41,416 nt of DNA from a virus, in IMG/VR virus record IMGVR_UViG_3300037346_000555, positions 1 to 41,416 of that record; one strand, 5' to 3'. Both the position numbers and the translations under genes were made by a program. The notes below the pieces were generated by a model. That model did not search any database, was not told the origin of the DNA, and was given only the letters and a program-made list of their open reading frames with translations. Within the stretch, counting starts at the first letter, position 1. Every line of letters starts with the position of its first letter. This document shows, piece by piece, positions 13,505 through 20,026 of the stretch.

Positions 13505-13580
13505 CAATACACTAGCTTCACTTGTTGTATATTGGAAAAGTAACAATTTTGATGCTCTGGGAGAGGAGCGTCATCTTGGT

Positions 13581-13630
13581 GGGTCGTTGGTGTTTCGTTT
13601 CCGTTGGCACCGACGGCCCGCCTATCTTTT
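13581..13630 (+). terminator. rho-independent terminator after M15 endolysin
   Basis: GGGTCGTTGGTG (13581-13592) pairs over 12 bp, with two G-U pairs, with CACCGACGGCCC (13608-13619), followed by ATCTTTTTA. It serves the rightward endolysin; the recombinase comes in from the other side and ends at its edge. Confidence 0.7.
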
Positions 13631-14286
13631 TACATCAATGACTTACGTACTGTTGACCCATGCCATTCCTTGCCTCCTAAGGCCGTAGGAACCTCCCTGG
13701 CGTTCAACTCTCTGGCAATTGCATGATAGGACAGGCCGGATTTTCGCATCGCCTCCATCTCTGCCATGACCTCTAGCGGTATCTTAGACTTTGGCCCGAC
13801 GTCGACACCCCAAACCTGACCACGTGCACGTCTGTCCCTATGGACGTCCTTCTGACGCTCACCGATGATAGCTCTTTCCATCTCGGCAAGTGCACCCATG
13901 ATTGTGACAACGAATCTTCCCTGGTACGTGGACGTGTCTAAGTTTAGGTCAAGAAGGACCAATCTCCATCCGTTTTTGTTAGCCCGGTCGATTATTGCCA
14001 GGAAGTCCTGGGTGGACCTGGCCAATCTATCCACGCGAGTGACGAACAAAGCCACCGCTGAGGCATTGTCCAATCGCTCTAAAGCAGACGTTAGCTTTGG
14101 ACGACCCTTGATAGATTTGCCACTCCGCCCCTCCTCGCGCACCATTTCTACTTCTGTGTAGCCAGCTTTCTCTGCCGCGGAAAGCAAATCTCGCTCCTGA
14201 GCGTCAAGTGACACACCTTCGTTTGCTTGAGCAGCTGTAGATACGCGTGCGTAAAGTAATGCTAATCCTTTTGTTTCCATATTCAC
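13630..14286 (-). CDS. serine recombinase (resolvase/invertase type), about 218 aa
   Basis: Site-specific recombinase of the small serine family. The N-terminal catalytic domain has the nucleophile motif LLYARVSTAAQ, the VDRLARS motif (residues about 89-95) and GRFVVTIMGALAEMERAIIG leading into the E-helix. The C-terminus ends with an HTH_7-like domain (KSGLSYHAIARELNAREVP). At about 218 aa it has resolvase/invertase size, not the 450-600 aa of large phage serine integrases. Starts TTG 14289, GTG 14286 and ATG 14280 are possible; GTG lies 6 bases after an AGGA. It points leftward among rightward lysis genes, suggesting later insertion. A perfect 11-bp inverted repeat at 14350 upstream may be its site. 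Confidence 0.88.
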   Translation of the reverse strand: MNMETKGLALLYARVSTAAQANEGVSLDAQERDLLSAAEKAGYTEVEMVREEGRSGKSIKGRPKLTSALERLDNASAVALFVTRVDRLARSTQDFLAIIDRANKNGWRLVLLDLNLDTSTYQGRFVVTIMGALAEMERAIIGERQKDVHRDRRARGQVWGVDVGPKSKIPLEVMAEMEAMRKSGLSYHAIARELNAREVPTALGGKEWHGSTVRKSLM

Positions 14287-14349
14287 CAAATTCCTTATAT
14301 TCCGCAGAGATGTACAATTCTTTACCTATAAACTAGGGCTCTGCGCGTG

Positions 14350-14373
14350 TACACGTTTTCGGGAAAACGTGTA
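14350..14373. promoter_or_regulatory. perfect 11-bp inverted repeat upstream of recombinase
   Basis: TACACGTTTTC (14350-14360) and GAAAACGTGTA (14363-14373) are separated only by GG. It lies 64 bases upstream of the recombinase start. Such a compact dyad suits a recombinase crossover site or an autoregulatory operator; as RNA it would also be a stable hairpin. A smaller stem, CAGGG/CCCTG, follows at 14384-14398. Confidence 0.55.
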
Positions 14374-14478
14374 TGAAATCTATCAGGGTTTCGCCCTGGG
14401 TAACACACCGGGAGGAACAGAACTAATATGGATATGTAGATAAACATCTACGTCATGTTTATTTGTGTAAGGAGCAAA

Positions 14479-15111
14479 TTGGCTAAATCACAGTTCCCGA
14501 TTGATGGGAGAAAAGGAAAGGCTTGGAAGATAACAAGCCCGTTTGGTTGGAGAATCCATCCAATCGAGAAGATAAAGAAACATCACAACGGAGACGACAT
14601 CTGGGGACCTAATCCAAAGATACACATTGAGTCCTGGCATGACGGCAGTGTTGCCTACGCTGGAACGTCTAGACTAAAGAACTCAGATGGCTCTCTAGGC
14701 GGGGTTGGCTACTACGTCGACGTTCGCAGCAAGGTAGATGGGAAATGGTACACGGCGCGCTATGGTCACATGGCCGAAGGCTCGCTAAAGGTAAAGACTG
14801 GCCAAAAGATTGAAGCCGGTACAATCCTAGGAATAATGGGAAACACCGGCGCATCAGCCGGTAGACACCTGCACTTTGAGATTTGCGAAGGCAAGACCTT
14901 GAGATGGGACCTCAACGGAAAAGGATATGTAAGTCCTATTGCCTTTGTTGAAGCAGTGATTCAGTTTGAAAAGCTAAAGGCATCTGCAAAGCTATTGACT
15001 CCTGAGGGAGGCACCGTCTCAGTCACTATGCCAAGTCTAGACGTGAAGAAGTTGGTTGCAAAGCCAAAGCCACGTGCACGTAAAACTGCAAAGCGCGAGC
15101 GCAAGGTGTAA
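14479..15111 (+). CDS. M23 family (lysostaphin-like) endopeptidase, 210 aa
   Basis: Zinc endopeptidase expected to cut peptidoglycan cross-bridges. Zinc-ligand motifs are present: FGWRIHPI, then HNGDD (His36, Asp40), YGHMAEG (His97) and RHLHFEI (His130, His132). The body is a single M23 domain with a short basic C-terminal tail (KPKPRARKTAKRERKV) that could bind the wall or membrane. The frame opens at ATG 14455, but TTG 14479 has AAGGAG 4 bases upstream, giving MAKSQFP. It is clearly related to the M23 domain of the gene at 15390 (shared FGWR.HPI and HHNG.D), so the two look like a diverged duplication. No signal peptide is visible. Confidence 0.88.
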   Translation: MAKSQFPIDGRKGKAWKITSPFGWRIHPIEKIKKHHNGDDIWGPNPKIHIESWHDGSVAYAGTSRLKNSDGSLGGVGYYVDVRSKVDGKWYTARYGHMAEGSLKVKTGQKIEAGTILGIMGNTGASAGRHLHFEICEGKTLRWDLNGKGYVSPIAFVEAVIQFEKLKASAKLLTPEGGTVSVTMPSLDVKKLVAKPKPRARKTAKRERKV

Positions 15112-15115
15112 GGGT

Positions 15116-15121
15116 TATAAT
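15116..15121 (+). promoter_or_regulatory. -10 box TATAAT upstream of structured leader
   Basis: A consensus TATAAT just after the M23 gene stop could start transcription near 15128, about 90 bases before the hairpin cluster. No convincing -35 is seen. Confidence 0.4.
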
Positions 15122-15208
15122 AGACAACTGCCCTGACGATGGCGCTATGAAATGGATAAGATATAAGTAGTCCCGAGCACGACTAAAAAACTGCTAGCTC
15201 CGCCGGCT

Positions 15209-15313
15209 ATATAACGTGTCATATAACGGACACGAGTCAGAGTGCCAGACGCTGGAAAGTACTCATAGCGGAGAGTGTGGAATGGTTGGAGACTCCGACC
15301 GCCAGCGTCTGGC
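15209..15313 (+). ncRNA. structured RNA candidate in lysis-gene leader
   Basis: This non-coding stretch carries a direct repeat ATATAACG (15209-15216, 15221-15228) and a hairpin CGTGTC (15215-15220) / GACACG (15229-15234). It also has a perfect 12-bp stem GCCAGACGCTGG (15244-15255) / CCAGCGTCTGGC (15302-15313) that encloses a 7-bp hairpin (GGTTGGA/TCCGACC) and a weaker ACTC/GAGT pairing, giving a branched fold. It is not a tRNA: the outer stem is too long and there is no anticodon or T arm. It may be a small RNA or a regulatory leader of the next lysin gene. Confidence 0.5.
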
Positions 15314-15342
15314 TCGACCCAAGTCACCTATTTGTACTGGAA

Positions 15343-15374
15343 CTAAAATAGAAAAACAACTACACGTATTTTAG
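15343..15374 (+). promoter_or_regulatory. hairpin immediately before endolysin SD
   Basis: CTAAAATA (15343-15350) and TATTTTAG (15367-15374) are perfect 8-bp arms. The Shine-Dalgarno TAAGGA begins at the next base, so folding or a bound protein could limit ribosome access. Confidence 0.5.
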
Positions 15375-15389
15375 TAAGGACAGGAACAA

Positions 15390-16436
15390 ATGGGAAAGAT
15401 AGTATGGCCCTTGGAAGGTGTCTACGGAAAAAACTTCCGCACCACCTCGAGCTTCGGGTGGAGAACACACCCAATTACAAAGAACCGCAAACACCACAAC
15501 GGTGAGGACCTTATTGGTCAGAAGTGGGTTCGTTCAATGGCGGCTGGTACAGTAATTGCAGCGCGCGCATCAAAAAGCAAGAAATCTAATGGAGAACCAG
15601 GCGGCTTTGGTTACTTCGTAACCGTTCGCCACATGATTGGCGGAGAGTACTACACCTCGCTATACGCACACCTAAAGAAGGGTAGCTTCCAGGTAAAGGA
15701 AGGCGACAAGGTAAGTGCCGGCCAGCTTCTTGGCGAGATGGGCACAACCGGAGCTTCAACCGGCGTTCACCTTCACTGGGAAATCTGGAAGGGCAAGACT
15801 CACGGATGGACAGCTGACGGTAGAGGATTTGCCGACCCTATTGCGTTCCTAGCGGCTCACGCGGCTGCAGGCGCAGTTGCGGAAAGTATTGGAAAGCCAA
15901 GCGTTGACAAGGAAGAGCTAAAGAAGTATGCTGCTCCTGCGAACAAGCCAAAGTACACAGACGCGATGTCAATCGGGGATGCAGACAGAGGCGAGGACGT
16001 CGCATATCTGCAGAAGTTCCTTGGTATTGCCATTGACGGAATCTTCGGGCCAAAGACGCACTCTGCAGTAATTGCGTTTCAGCGTAAGCACAAAGGCATC
16101 ATTGCTGATGGTGTTGTTGGCCCAATCACGTGGGGGCTTGTTGAAATCAAGAAGGAAGCTGCCAAGCCAGTGCCAGTCAAGAAGCCAGCGCCAGTCAAGA
16201 AGCCGGTTACTGCTCCTGCAAAGCCGAAGGTGCTCATGAGTAAGCCAACACTTAGCGGATGGGCAAAGGTTGGGTCACGAGGTGACGATGTCAAGTATAT
16301 CCAACAGTACCTTGGTATGAAGGCTGACGGAATCTTTGGACCTCAAACAGACAAGGCCGTAAAGGCGTTTCAAAAGGCGCAAAAGCTCGAGGTTGATGGT
16401 ATTGTTGGCCCTGTAACTTATGGGAGAATGAAATAG
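15390..16436 (+). CDS. M23 endopeptidase with two PG-binding domains (endolysin), 348 aa
   Basis: Modular lysin. Residues 1-150 are an M23 zinc peptidase: [20 protein letters not shown] (His36, Asp40), YAHLKKGS (His94), HLHWEI (His127, His129). Residues about 196-250 and 290-348 are two peptidoglycan-binding_1 repeats ([17 protein letters not shown] and [17 protein letters not shown]), joined by a Pro/Lys linker of repeated [11 protein letters not shown]. The binding repeats should hold the enzyme on the wall while the M23 domain cuts the cross-bridge. No signal peptide, so a holin or other route is needed. The gene follows a long structured leader and is followed by a terminator at 16474. 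Start ATG has AAGGA 9 bases upstream. Confidence 0.92.
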   Translation: MGKIVWPLEGVYGKNFRTTSSFGWRTHPITKNRKHHNGEDLIGQKWVRSMAAGTVIAARASKSKKSNGEPGGFGYFVTVRHMIGGEYYTSLYAHLKKGSFQVKEGDKVSAGQLLGEMGTTGASTGVHLHWEIWKGKTHGWTADGRGFADPIAFLAAHAAAGAVAESIGKPSVDKEELKKYAAPANKPKYTDAMSIGDADRGEDVAYLQKFLGIAIDGIFGPKTHSAVIAFQRKHKGIIADGVVGPITWGLVEIKKEAAKPVPVKKPAPVKKPVTAPAKPKVLMSKPTLSGWAKVGSRGDDVKYIQQYLGMKADGIFGPQTDKAVKAFQKAQKLEVDGIVGPVTYGRMK

Positions 16437-16473
16437 ACGGCTCAGAATATAAACGCCGTTGAAGATAAGCGTC

Positions 16474-16512
16474 CCCCTGTCGGTAAATACATCGGCAGGG
16501 GTGACTCTTTTC
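16474..16512 (+). terminator. rho-independent terminator after M23/PG-binding endolysin
   Basis: CCCCTGTCG (16474-16482) pairs with CGGCAGGGG (16493-16501), one G-U pair, loop of 10 bases, followed by TGACTCTTTTCT. Confidence 0.65.
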
Positions 16513-16564
16513 TGGGGAAAACCACAATAAGATGTTCACTTTACAGTAGGCAAGCGATACAATA

Positions 16565-16684
16565 ATGGCAAGTAGAATACAAGAATGGATATGCCAAACC
16601 TGTAAAAAGCAATACCCTATTCCTAGTCTTGCTAGAGATTGCGAAGGACGACATGAAAGAGACAGTATACTACCGCATAGGTGA
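16565..16684 (+). CDS. short zinc-finger-like protein, 39 aa
   Basis: A small frame starting at ATG 16565 encodes WICQTCKKQYPIP followed by LARDCEGRHERDS. The CxxC ... C-x3-H spacing is that of a small zinc finger. Its end overlaps the next gene by 32 bases. TACAAT at 16558 sits too close for a leader, so expression signals are unclear. Short length lowers certainty. Confidence 0.5.
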   Translation: MASRIQEWICQTCKKQYPIPSLARDCEGRHERDSILPHR

Positions 16685-17135
16685 TGGTGGCCCTGTAATC
16701 AACTTTCTTGCTGACATGGCTGGCAGCATTGGCACTAGACTTCTCAAATGGTCGCTACCGCACGCTAAGGTGCATGTCCTAGACCTTGACTCTTTGAACG
16801 ACGCGTACTACGACACTGAGGGCGACGGCGAGATGTACGACTCATGGCTAGACCTTGAGCGCAACACACTTGAGAACACAGAAACGTCTATGTTTACTCA
16901 CGAAAAAAAACAATGTGTAGGCGAGTACTGCACGATTCATAATCGTAGCAACCATGTAATGCGTGGCTTTCCACAACACTTTAGATTTGACCGCATGTTG
17001 ATGGAACGTACCTGCCCTCACGGAACTGGTCACCCGGACCCAGATGAAATAAAGCTTACAGGACCTAACGGATGGGTTGAGGCAGTCCATGGCTGCGATG
17101 GGTGCTGTGGGGCAGAGATAACGAAAGGCAAGTAA
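16653..17135 (+). CDS. conserved Cys/His-rich actinophage protein, 160 aa
   Basis: Start ATG 16653 has AAGGA 5 bases upstream; the frame opens earlier at 16629. The second half holds a Cys/His cluster likely to bind metal: CVGEYCTIHNRSNHVMRGFP, then RMLMERTCPHGTGHPDPDE and HGCDGCCG. Proteins with this CxIH...CPHG.GHPDPD pattern recur in actinophages without known function. The N-terminal half has no recognised motif. It ends directly at the nrdH start, so it probably belongs to the same operon. Confidence 0.8.
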   Translation: MKETVYYRIGDGGPVINFLADMAGSIGTRLLKWSLPHAKVHVLDLDSLNDAYYDTEGDGEMYDSWLDLERNTLENTETSMFTHEKKQCVGEYCTIHNRSNHVMRGFPQHFRFDRMLMERTCPHGTGHPDPDEIKLTGPNGWVEAVHGCDGCCGAEITKGK

Positions 17136-17396
17136 TTGAAGGTAACAGTATACACGACACCAAACTGCGCGCAGTGCATGACAACAAAACGAAAAATGGA
17201 CAATCTTGGAATCAAGTATGAAGTTGTTGACCTAACAACAAACCTTGACGTACTTGAACAGTTCAAAGGCTTAGGTCACACGCAGGCACCTATCGTTACC
17301 ACAGATACAAAAATATGGTCAGGATTCAGAAATGATAAAATAGAATCACTAGCAAGACATCTTTTAGTATCTAAAATTAGAGGAGAGACAGAATGA
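17136..17396 (+). CDS. nrdH: NrdH-type glutaredoxin-like redoxin, 86 aa
   Basis: Thiol electron donor for ribonucleotide reductase. The product has the redox motif TPNCAQCMTTKRKMD (CxxC at residues about 10-13), a TQAPIV cis-Pro segment and the NrdH signature WSGFRNDKI near residue 66, all in the thioredoxin/glutaredoxin order. Length is normal for NrdH. TTG 17136 is the start, directly after the upstream stop. The nrdB gene about 1.3 kb downstream is the natural partner; no reductase large subunit body lies between them. Actinobacteria use NrdH widely, which fits the host call. It overlaps the next gene by ATGA. Confidence 0.9.
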   Translation: MKVTVYTTPNCAQCMTTKRKMDNLGIKYEVVDLTTNLDVLEQFKGLGHTQAPIVTTDTKIWSGFRNDKIESLARHLLVSKIRGETE

Positions 17397-17710
17397 AACA
17401 AAGTAAAGAAAGTAAAGCACAGACAGAAAAACTGCCTGACCCACTTATTGACTTACACGTCGCCGCTGAACATTACGTTGATGGTATGCGTCGAGCAAGG
17501 GCAGTTGGAATTACAGAAGAACGTAACCGCATAAAGCACCTTCTGCGTTCGGACTTTGGGCGTGACTGGATATGGAACAGGTGGAAAGGAGACACTCAGC
17601 TTTACGACCTTCTTGAAGAGCTGATTGACCTATCACAAAAAAACAATGCGATAACTAGCCAGGTGTACAGACTAAACCGTGTCCTTGACATTGAATCGGA
17701 GATTGAATAA
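17393..17710 (+). CDS. hypothetical protein, 105 aa
   Basis: Helical, charged protein without a recognised domain (DLHVAAEHYVDGMRRARAVG, YDLLEELIDLSQKNN). The ATGA overlap with nrdH indicates coupled translation. AGGAG precedes the start at 8 bases. Confidence 0.75.
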   Translation: MKQSKESKAQTEKLPDPLIDLHVAAEHYVDGMRRARAVGITEERNRIKHLLRSDFGRDWIWNRWKGDTQLYDLLEELIDLSQKNNAITSQVYRLNRVLDIESEIE

Positions 17711-17712
17711 AA

Positions 17713-18093
17713 ATGGGAAAGCGCGAGCGCAAGGTAAAGGAATCTTGGAAGTGTGATGACTGCAACGCGACCAATGACTTTACAAAGGACTACTGCGATG
17801 CTCTAGAACACCACTGGGCTGAACAGTACACTCACACTAAGCACGCACTTCAGGATGCAAAGGATGAGATTCATCAGCTAAAAACAGAAAACAATAGAAG
17901 CTTCTACATGACCAAGGAAGAGTTCACTGGCATGTACACGGCTGCACTCAGTGACTACCTATCAGCAACATTCGCGTTTGGGCCTGGCCACGACCAGAGG
18001 CTTCACCCCGAGGATATTGGCGCAGCCATAGCGACGTTCAATGACGCAACATTTGCGCTGCTATCAAACTACAGCTACAACAGACTTCGCTAA
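17713..18093 (+). CDS. hypothetical protein with CxxC motif, 126 aa
   Basis: Begins with a basic stretch and WKCDDCNATNDFTKDYC, a possible half zinc ribbon, followed by a helical middle (HTKHALQDAKDEIHQLKTEN) and a C-terminal helical region. It follows its neighbour by 2 bases and is the last gene before the tRNA. No family recognised. Confidence 0.7.
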   Translation: MGKRERKVKESWKCDDCNATNDFTKDYCDALEHHWAEQYTHTKHALQDAKDEIHQLKTENNRSFYMTKEEFTGMYTAALSDYLSATFAFGPGHDQRLHPEDIGAAIATFNDATFALLSNYSYNRLR

Positions 18094-18108
18094 CCGCGAA
18101 GTTTGTCT

Positions 18109-18182
18109 GCCCTGATAGCTCAGTTGGCCAGAGCATCGCTCTTGTAAAGCGAGGGTCGTCGGTTCAAATCCGACTCGGGGCT
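18109..18182 (+). tRNA. tRNA-Thr (anticodon UGU)
   Basis: Complete cloverleaf: acceptor GCCCTGA (18109-18115) with TCGGGGC (18175-18181), D arm GCTC/GAGC, anticodon stem TCGCT/AGCGA around loop CTTGTAA (anticodon TGT at 18143-18145), variable GGGTC, T stem GTCGG/CCGAC with loop TTCAAAT, discriminator T18182. CCA is not encoded. It reads ACA (and by wobble ACG), useful given the Thr-rich collagen-like fibres. Confidence 0.95.
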
Positions 18183-18186
18183 CGAA

Positions 18187-18192
18187 TAGAAT
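18187..18192 (+). promoter_or_regulatory. -10 box TAGAAT, 6 bases before ATG 18199
   Basis: TAGAAT-GGAGCA-ATG. The spacing fits leaderless initiation, although GGAG in the gap could also act as a Shine-Dalgarno on a longer transcript reading through the tRNA. Confidence 0.4.
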
Positions 18193-18198
18193 GGAGCA

Positions 18199-18423
18199 AT
18201 GATGCATTACTTTGATGACCCTCGTGAGCACTGGGTAAACAACCCGCTTATCAAACCTCGTAGCAAGCTTCATCTGTTTGACGAAGCTATTGAACGAGCT
18301 AAGACACAGGAGCGCAAACGCGCAACTACACTGCTTCAACTTGACATTCTTTTAGAGATACAGAACAACCCGGAGAACTGGGTAGAGCGCGCAGTTGCCA
18401 TCATCGAAAGAAAAGAAAAATAA
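18199..18423 (+). CDS. hypothetical protein, 74 aa
   Basis: Charged helical protein (MMHYFDDPREHWVNN, FDEAIERAKTQERKRATTLL) with no recognised domain. Two ATGs in tandem (18199, 18202). It lies 16 bases after the tRNA. Confidence 0.7.
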   Translation: MMHYFDDPREHWVNNPLIKPRSKLHLFDEAIERAKTQERKRATTLLQLDILLEIQNNPENWVERAVAIIERKEK

Positions 18424-18594
18424 GGCTACAACGCCTGAGCAGTTGAGAGAAAAGTTCTCCCTAGCAAACAACCATAAGCGCAAGTTTTCCGCCGCAAGGT
18501 AACCTTATAAGCCTGAAACAAACAGGCATACGATATAACTTCAGCCACTTCTGGCACATAAAACGCATTGACCCTTGGAGGGGTTCTATTACCT
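18424..18594 (+). promoter_or_regulatory. structured leader region before the reductase cluster
   Basis: This 171-base gap has several small hairpins: GAGAA/TTCTC near 18446, GCCTG/CAGGC near 18512, and ACCCT/GGGGT around TGGA near 18571 that includes the GGAGG Shine-Dalgarno. TATAAC near 18534 is a possible -10. No protein-coding frame continues the NrdA-like sequence upstream; an in-frame stop lies near 18556. Confidence 0.4.
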
Positions 18595-18672
18595 ATGAAT
18601 GAAGAAATCATTGACGGCATTGTCTGTCCTGTAGACCCAATGGAAGCAATGATGTGCGAGAGCTGCCAGTAA
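18595..18672 (+). CDS. free-standing NrdA-like C-terminal redox tail, 25 aa
   Basis: The 25-codon frame encodes an acidic start (MNEEIIDGIV) and then CPVDPMEAMMCESCQ. Many class I ribonucleotide reductase large subunits end in exactly such a tail: a flexible segment with 'C..D ... CExCQ' whose last two Cys pass electrons from thioredoxin/NrdH to the active site. Its stop overlaps the nrdB start as TAATG, the arrangement expected of an nrdA-nrdB junction. Yet there is no NrdA body upstream: the same frame meets a stop near 18556. GGAGG lies 13 bases before the ATG, longer than ideal. It is either a remnant of a lost nrdA or a separately made tail. The similarity is from memory of the family, not a search. 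Confidence 0.6.
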   Translation: MNEEIIDGIVCPVDPMEAMMCESCQ

Positions 18673-19649
18673 TGGGTATCCTAGGAACAGGAATCCAAGA
18701 CGGGCTACTGCTCAAGCCCGTGAAATATCAGTGGGCCATGGACCTCTACGACCAGGCTGTAGCAAACACCTGGTTCCCCAACGAAATTCAGTTGGGCGAG
18801 GACATCGCAGACTTCAAGAAGATGACAGCGGAAGAGCAGCACGCTCTGACATTCCTCATGTCCTTCTTCAACCCTAGCGAGCTCATCGTAAATAAGGCAC
18901 TTGCCTTTGGCGTGTATCCATACGTGAACGCACCGGAAGCTCACCTGTACCTTGCAAAGCAGATGTGGGAGGAAGCCAATCACTGCATGAGCTTTGAGTA
19001 TGTGCTGGAAACCTTTCCTGTTGACCGTGACAAGATATACGCCCAGCACATTGAGTCTCCGACCATCTCTGCCAAGGAGGACTTTGAGACTAAGTACATC
19101 AAGCGTATGACCGAGGCAACTCTGGACATTACTACTCTTGAAGGCAAGCAGGACTTTGTTCGTAACCTGATTGCATACAACATCATCATGGAGGGAATCT
19201 GGTTCTACTCAGGCTTCATGGTTGCTTTGTCTTTCCGTCAACGCAACCTGTTGAGGAACTACGCGTCACTTATTGACTGGGTAGTACGAGATGAAAGTCT
19301 TCACCTCAAGTTTGGAATCAACCTGATTCTGACAGTGCTTGAAGAAAACCCTGAGATTGCCACTGACGAGTTTGTTCAGGAAGTAATCAAGATGATTACC
19401 GACGCAGTTCAAATGGAATGCGCGTACAACGAGGAGATGTTCCCGTCAGGTATTCTTGGTCTCAATGCTCAATACGTAAACCAGTACGTGAAGTACCTGG
19501 CTGACCGTCGCTTTGAAGAGCTAGGTCTTCCCGCGCAATACAACGTGAGTAACCCCGCAAAGTGGATGGCAACCGCTAATGACACTCTGCAGCTGGTGAA
19601 CTTCTTTGAGTCAACAAACACGTCCTATGAGGTAAACGCTAAAAGCTAG
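18672..19649 (+). CDS. nrdB: ribonucleotide reductase small subunit, class Ic type, 325 aa
   Basis: R2 subunit that houses the metal cofactor starting radical transfer to the large subunit. Metal ligands are all present: Glu70 (FFNPSELIV), Glu101 and His104 (WEEANHCMSF), Glu174 (IIMEGIWFYSGF), Glu208 and His211 (VVRDESLHLKFG). The residue that is the radical Tyr in ordinary class Ia/Ib (E. coli Tyr122) is Phe108 here, and the first ligand is Glu instead of Asp. Both are the hallmarks of class Ic, the Mn/Fe enzymes typified by Chlamydia trachomatis. The tail LVNFFESTNTSYE is the segment that docks on NrdA. The frame opens at GTG 18654, but ATG 18672 overlaps the upstream stop (TAATG). A large subunit must come from the host or from outside the window. 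Confidence 0.95.
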   Translation: MGILGTGIQDGLLLKPVKYQWAMDLYDQAVANTWFPNEIQLGEDIADFKKMTAEEQHALTFLMSFFNPSELIVNKALAFGVYPYVNAPEAHLYLAKQMWEEANHCMSFEYVLETFPVDRDKIYAQHIESPTISAKEDFETKYIKRMTEATLDITTLEGKQDFVRNLIAYNIIMEGIWFYSGFMVALSFRQRNLLRNYASLIDWVVRDESLHLKFGINLILTVLEENPEIATDEFVQEVIKMITDAVQMECAYNEEMFPSGILGLNAQYVNQYVKYLADRRFEELGLPAQYNVSNPAKWMATANDTLQLVNFFESTNTSYEVNAKS

Positions 19650-19798
19650 ACGTTCCAGTTATCAATGTTGAACCGGGACCAAGTGTTTGTGGCACTGCGT
19701 ACATAAATGTGCGTAGCATCAATTGCCATTTGACCTTGTGTCCCGGTTGACGTTGGGCTAGCAGGGACATTGGGGATTCTACCTGGGTTAGCTGCCAT
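19646..19798 (-). CDS. 50-aa tail-fibre-like small protein
   Basis: A short leftward frame encodes PASPTSTGTQGQMAIDATHI then YVRSATNTWSRF. The pattern 'P.S.TSTGT.GQ.A.D...IYV..ATNTW.R' is common at the ends of phage tail-fibre proteins, where it forms a small beta unit. Here it stands alone, far from the fibre operon. The stop overlaps the nrdB stop on the other strand by 4 bases. A -10-like TAGACT lies exactly 6 bases before the ATG, consistent with leaderless expression. Confidence 0.7.
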   Translation of the reverse strand: MAANPGRIPNVPASPTSTGTQGQMAIDATHIYVRSATNTWSRFNIDNWNV

Positions 19799-19804
19799 AC
19801 AATT

Positions 19805-19810
19805 AGTCTA
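19805..19810 (-). promoter_or_regulatory. -10 box TAGACT, 6 bases before ATG 19798
   Basis: Reads TAGACT-AATTGT-ATG on the minus strand, placing +1 at the start codon. It is back to back with the rightward box at 19819. Confidence 0.5.
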
Positions 19811-19818
19811 ACTCGATA

Positions 19819-19824
19819 TAAGAT
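19819..19824 (+). promoter_or_regulatory. -10 box TAAGAT, 6 bases before ATG 19831
   Basis: Reads TAAGAT-TGGTTT-ATG; an overlapping TATAAG gives an 8-base gap. No Shine-Dalgarno is present. Confidence 0.5.
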
Positions 19825-19830
19825 TGGTTT

Positions 19831-20025
19831 ATGGATAAAGAAAACCTAATCGCGACACTAACTGAGCGCGTATTAGTTGACAGAGGCTACTCGCCTGACG
19901 ACAGAGACCTGGACATTGAGTGGGACGAAACTGACCCAGACAGCCAGTACTCACTCGTAAAGGACGACATGAAAATTGTTGCTGAGGTACTTGACGACCT
20001 TGATATAGTAACGTTCTTTTCGTAG
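19831..20025 (+). CDS. acidic hypothetical protein, 64 aa
   Basis: Very acidic (SPDDRDLDIEWDETDPDS), no recognised domain. Leaderless-type start. Its stop nearly touches the stop of the convergent zinc protein gene. Confidence 0.7.
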   Translation: MDKENLIATLTERVLVDRGYSPDDRDLDIEWDETDPDSQYSLVKDDMKIVAEVLDDLDIVTFFS

Positions 20026-20026
20026 A

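Noticed and set aside
13630-14289. Large serine integrase with attP nearby
   Set aside because: At about 218 aa it lacks the long C-terminal zinc/recombinase domains of phage serine integrases; resolvase/invertase is the better call.
15244-15313. Possible tRNA or tmRNA
   Set aside because: Outer stem is 12 bp, there is no T-loop or anticodon arm, and no tag frame follows.
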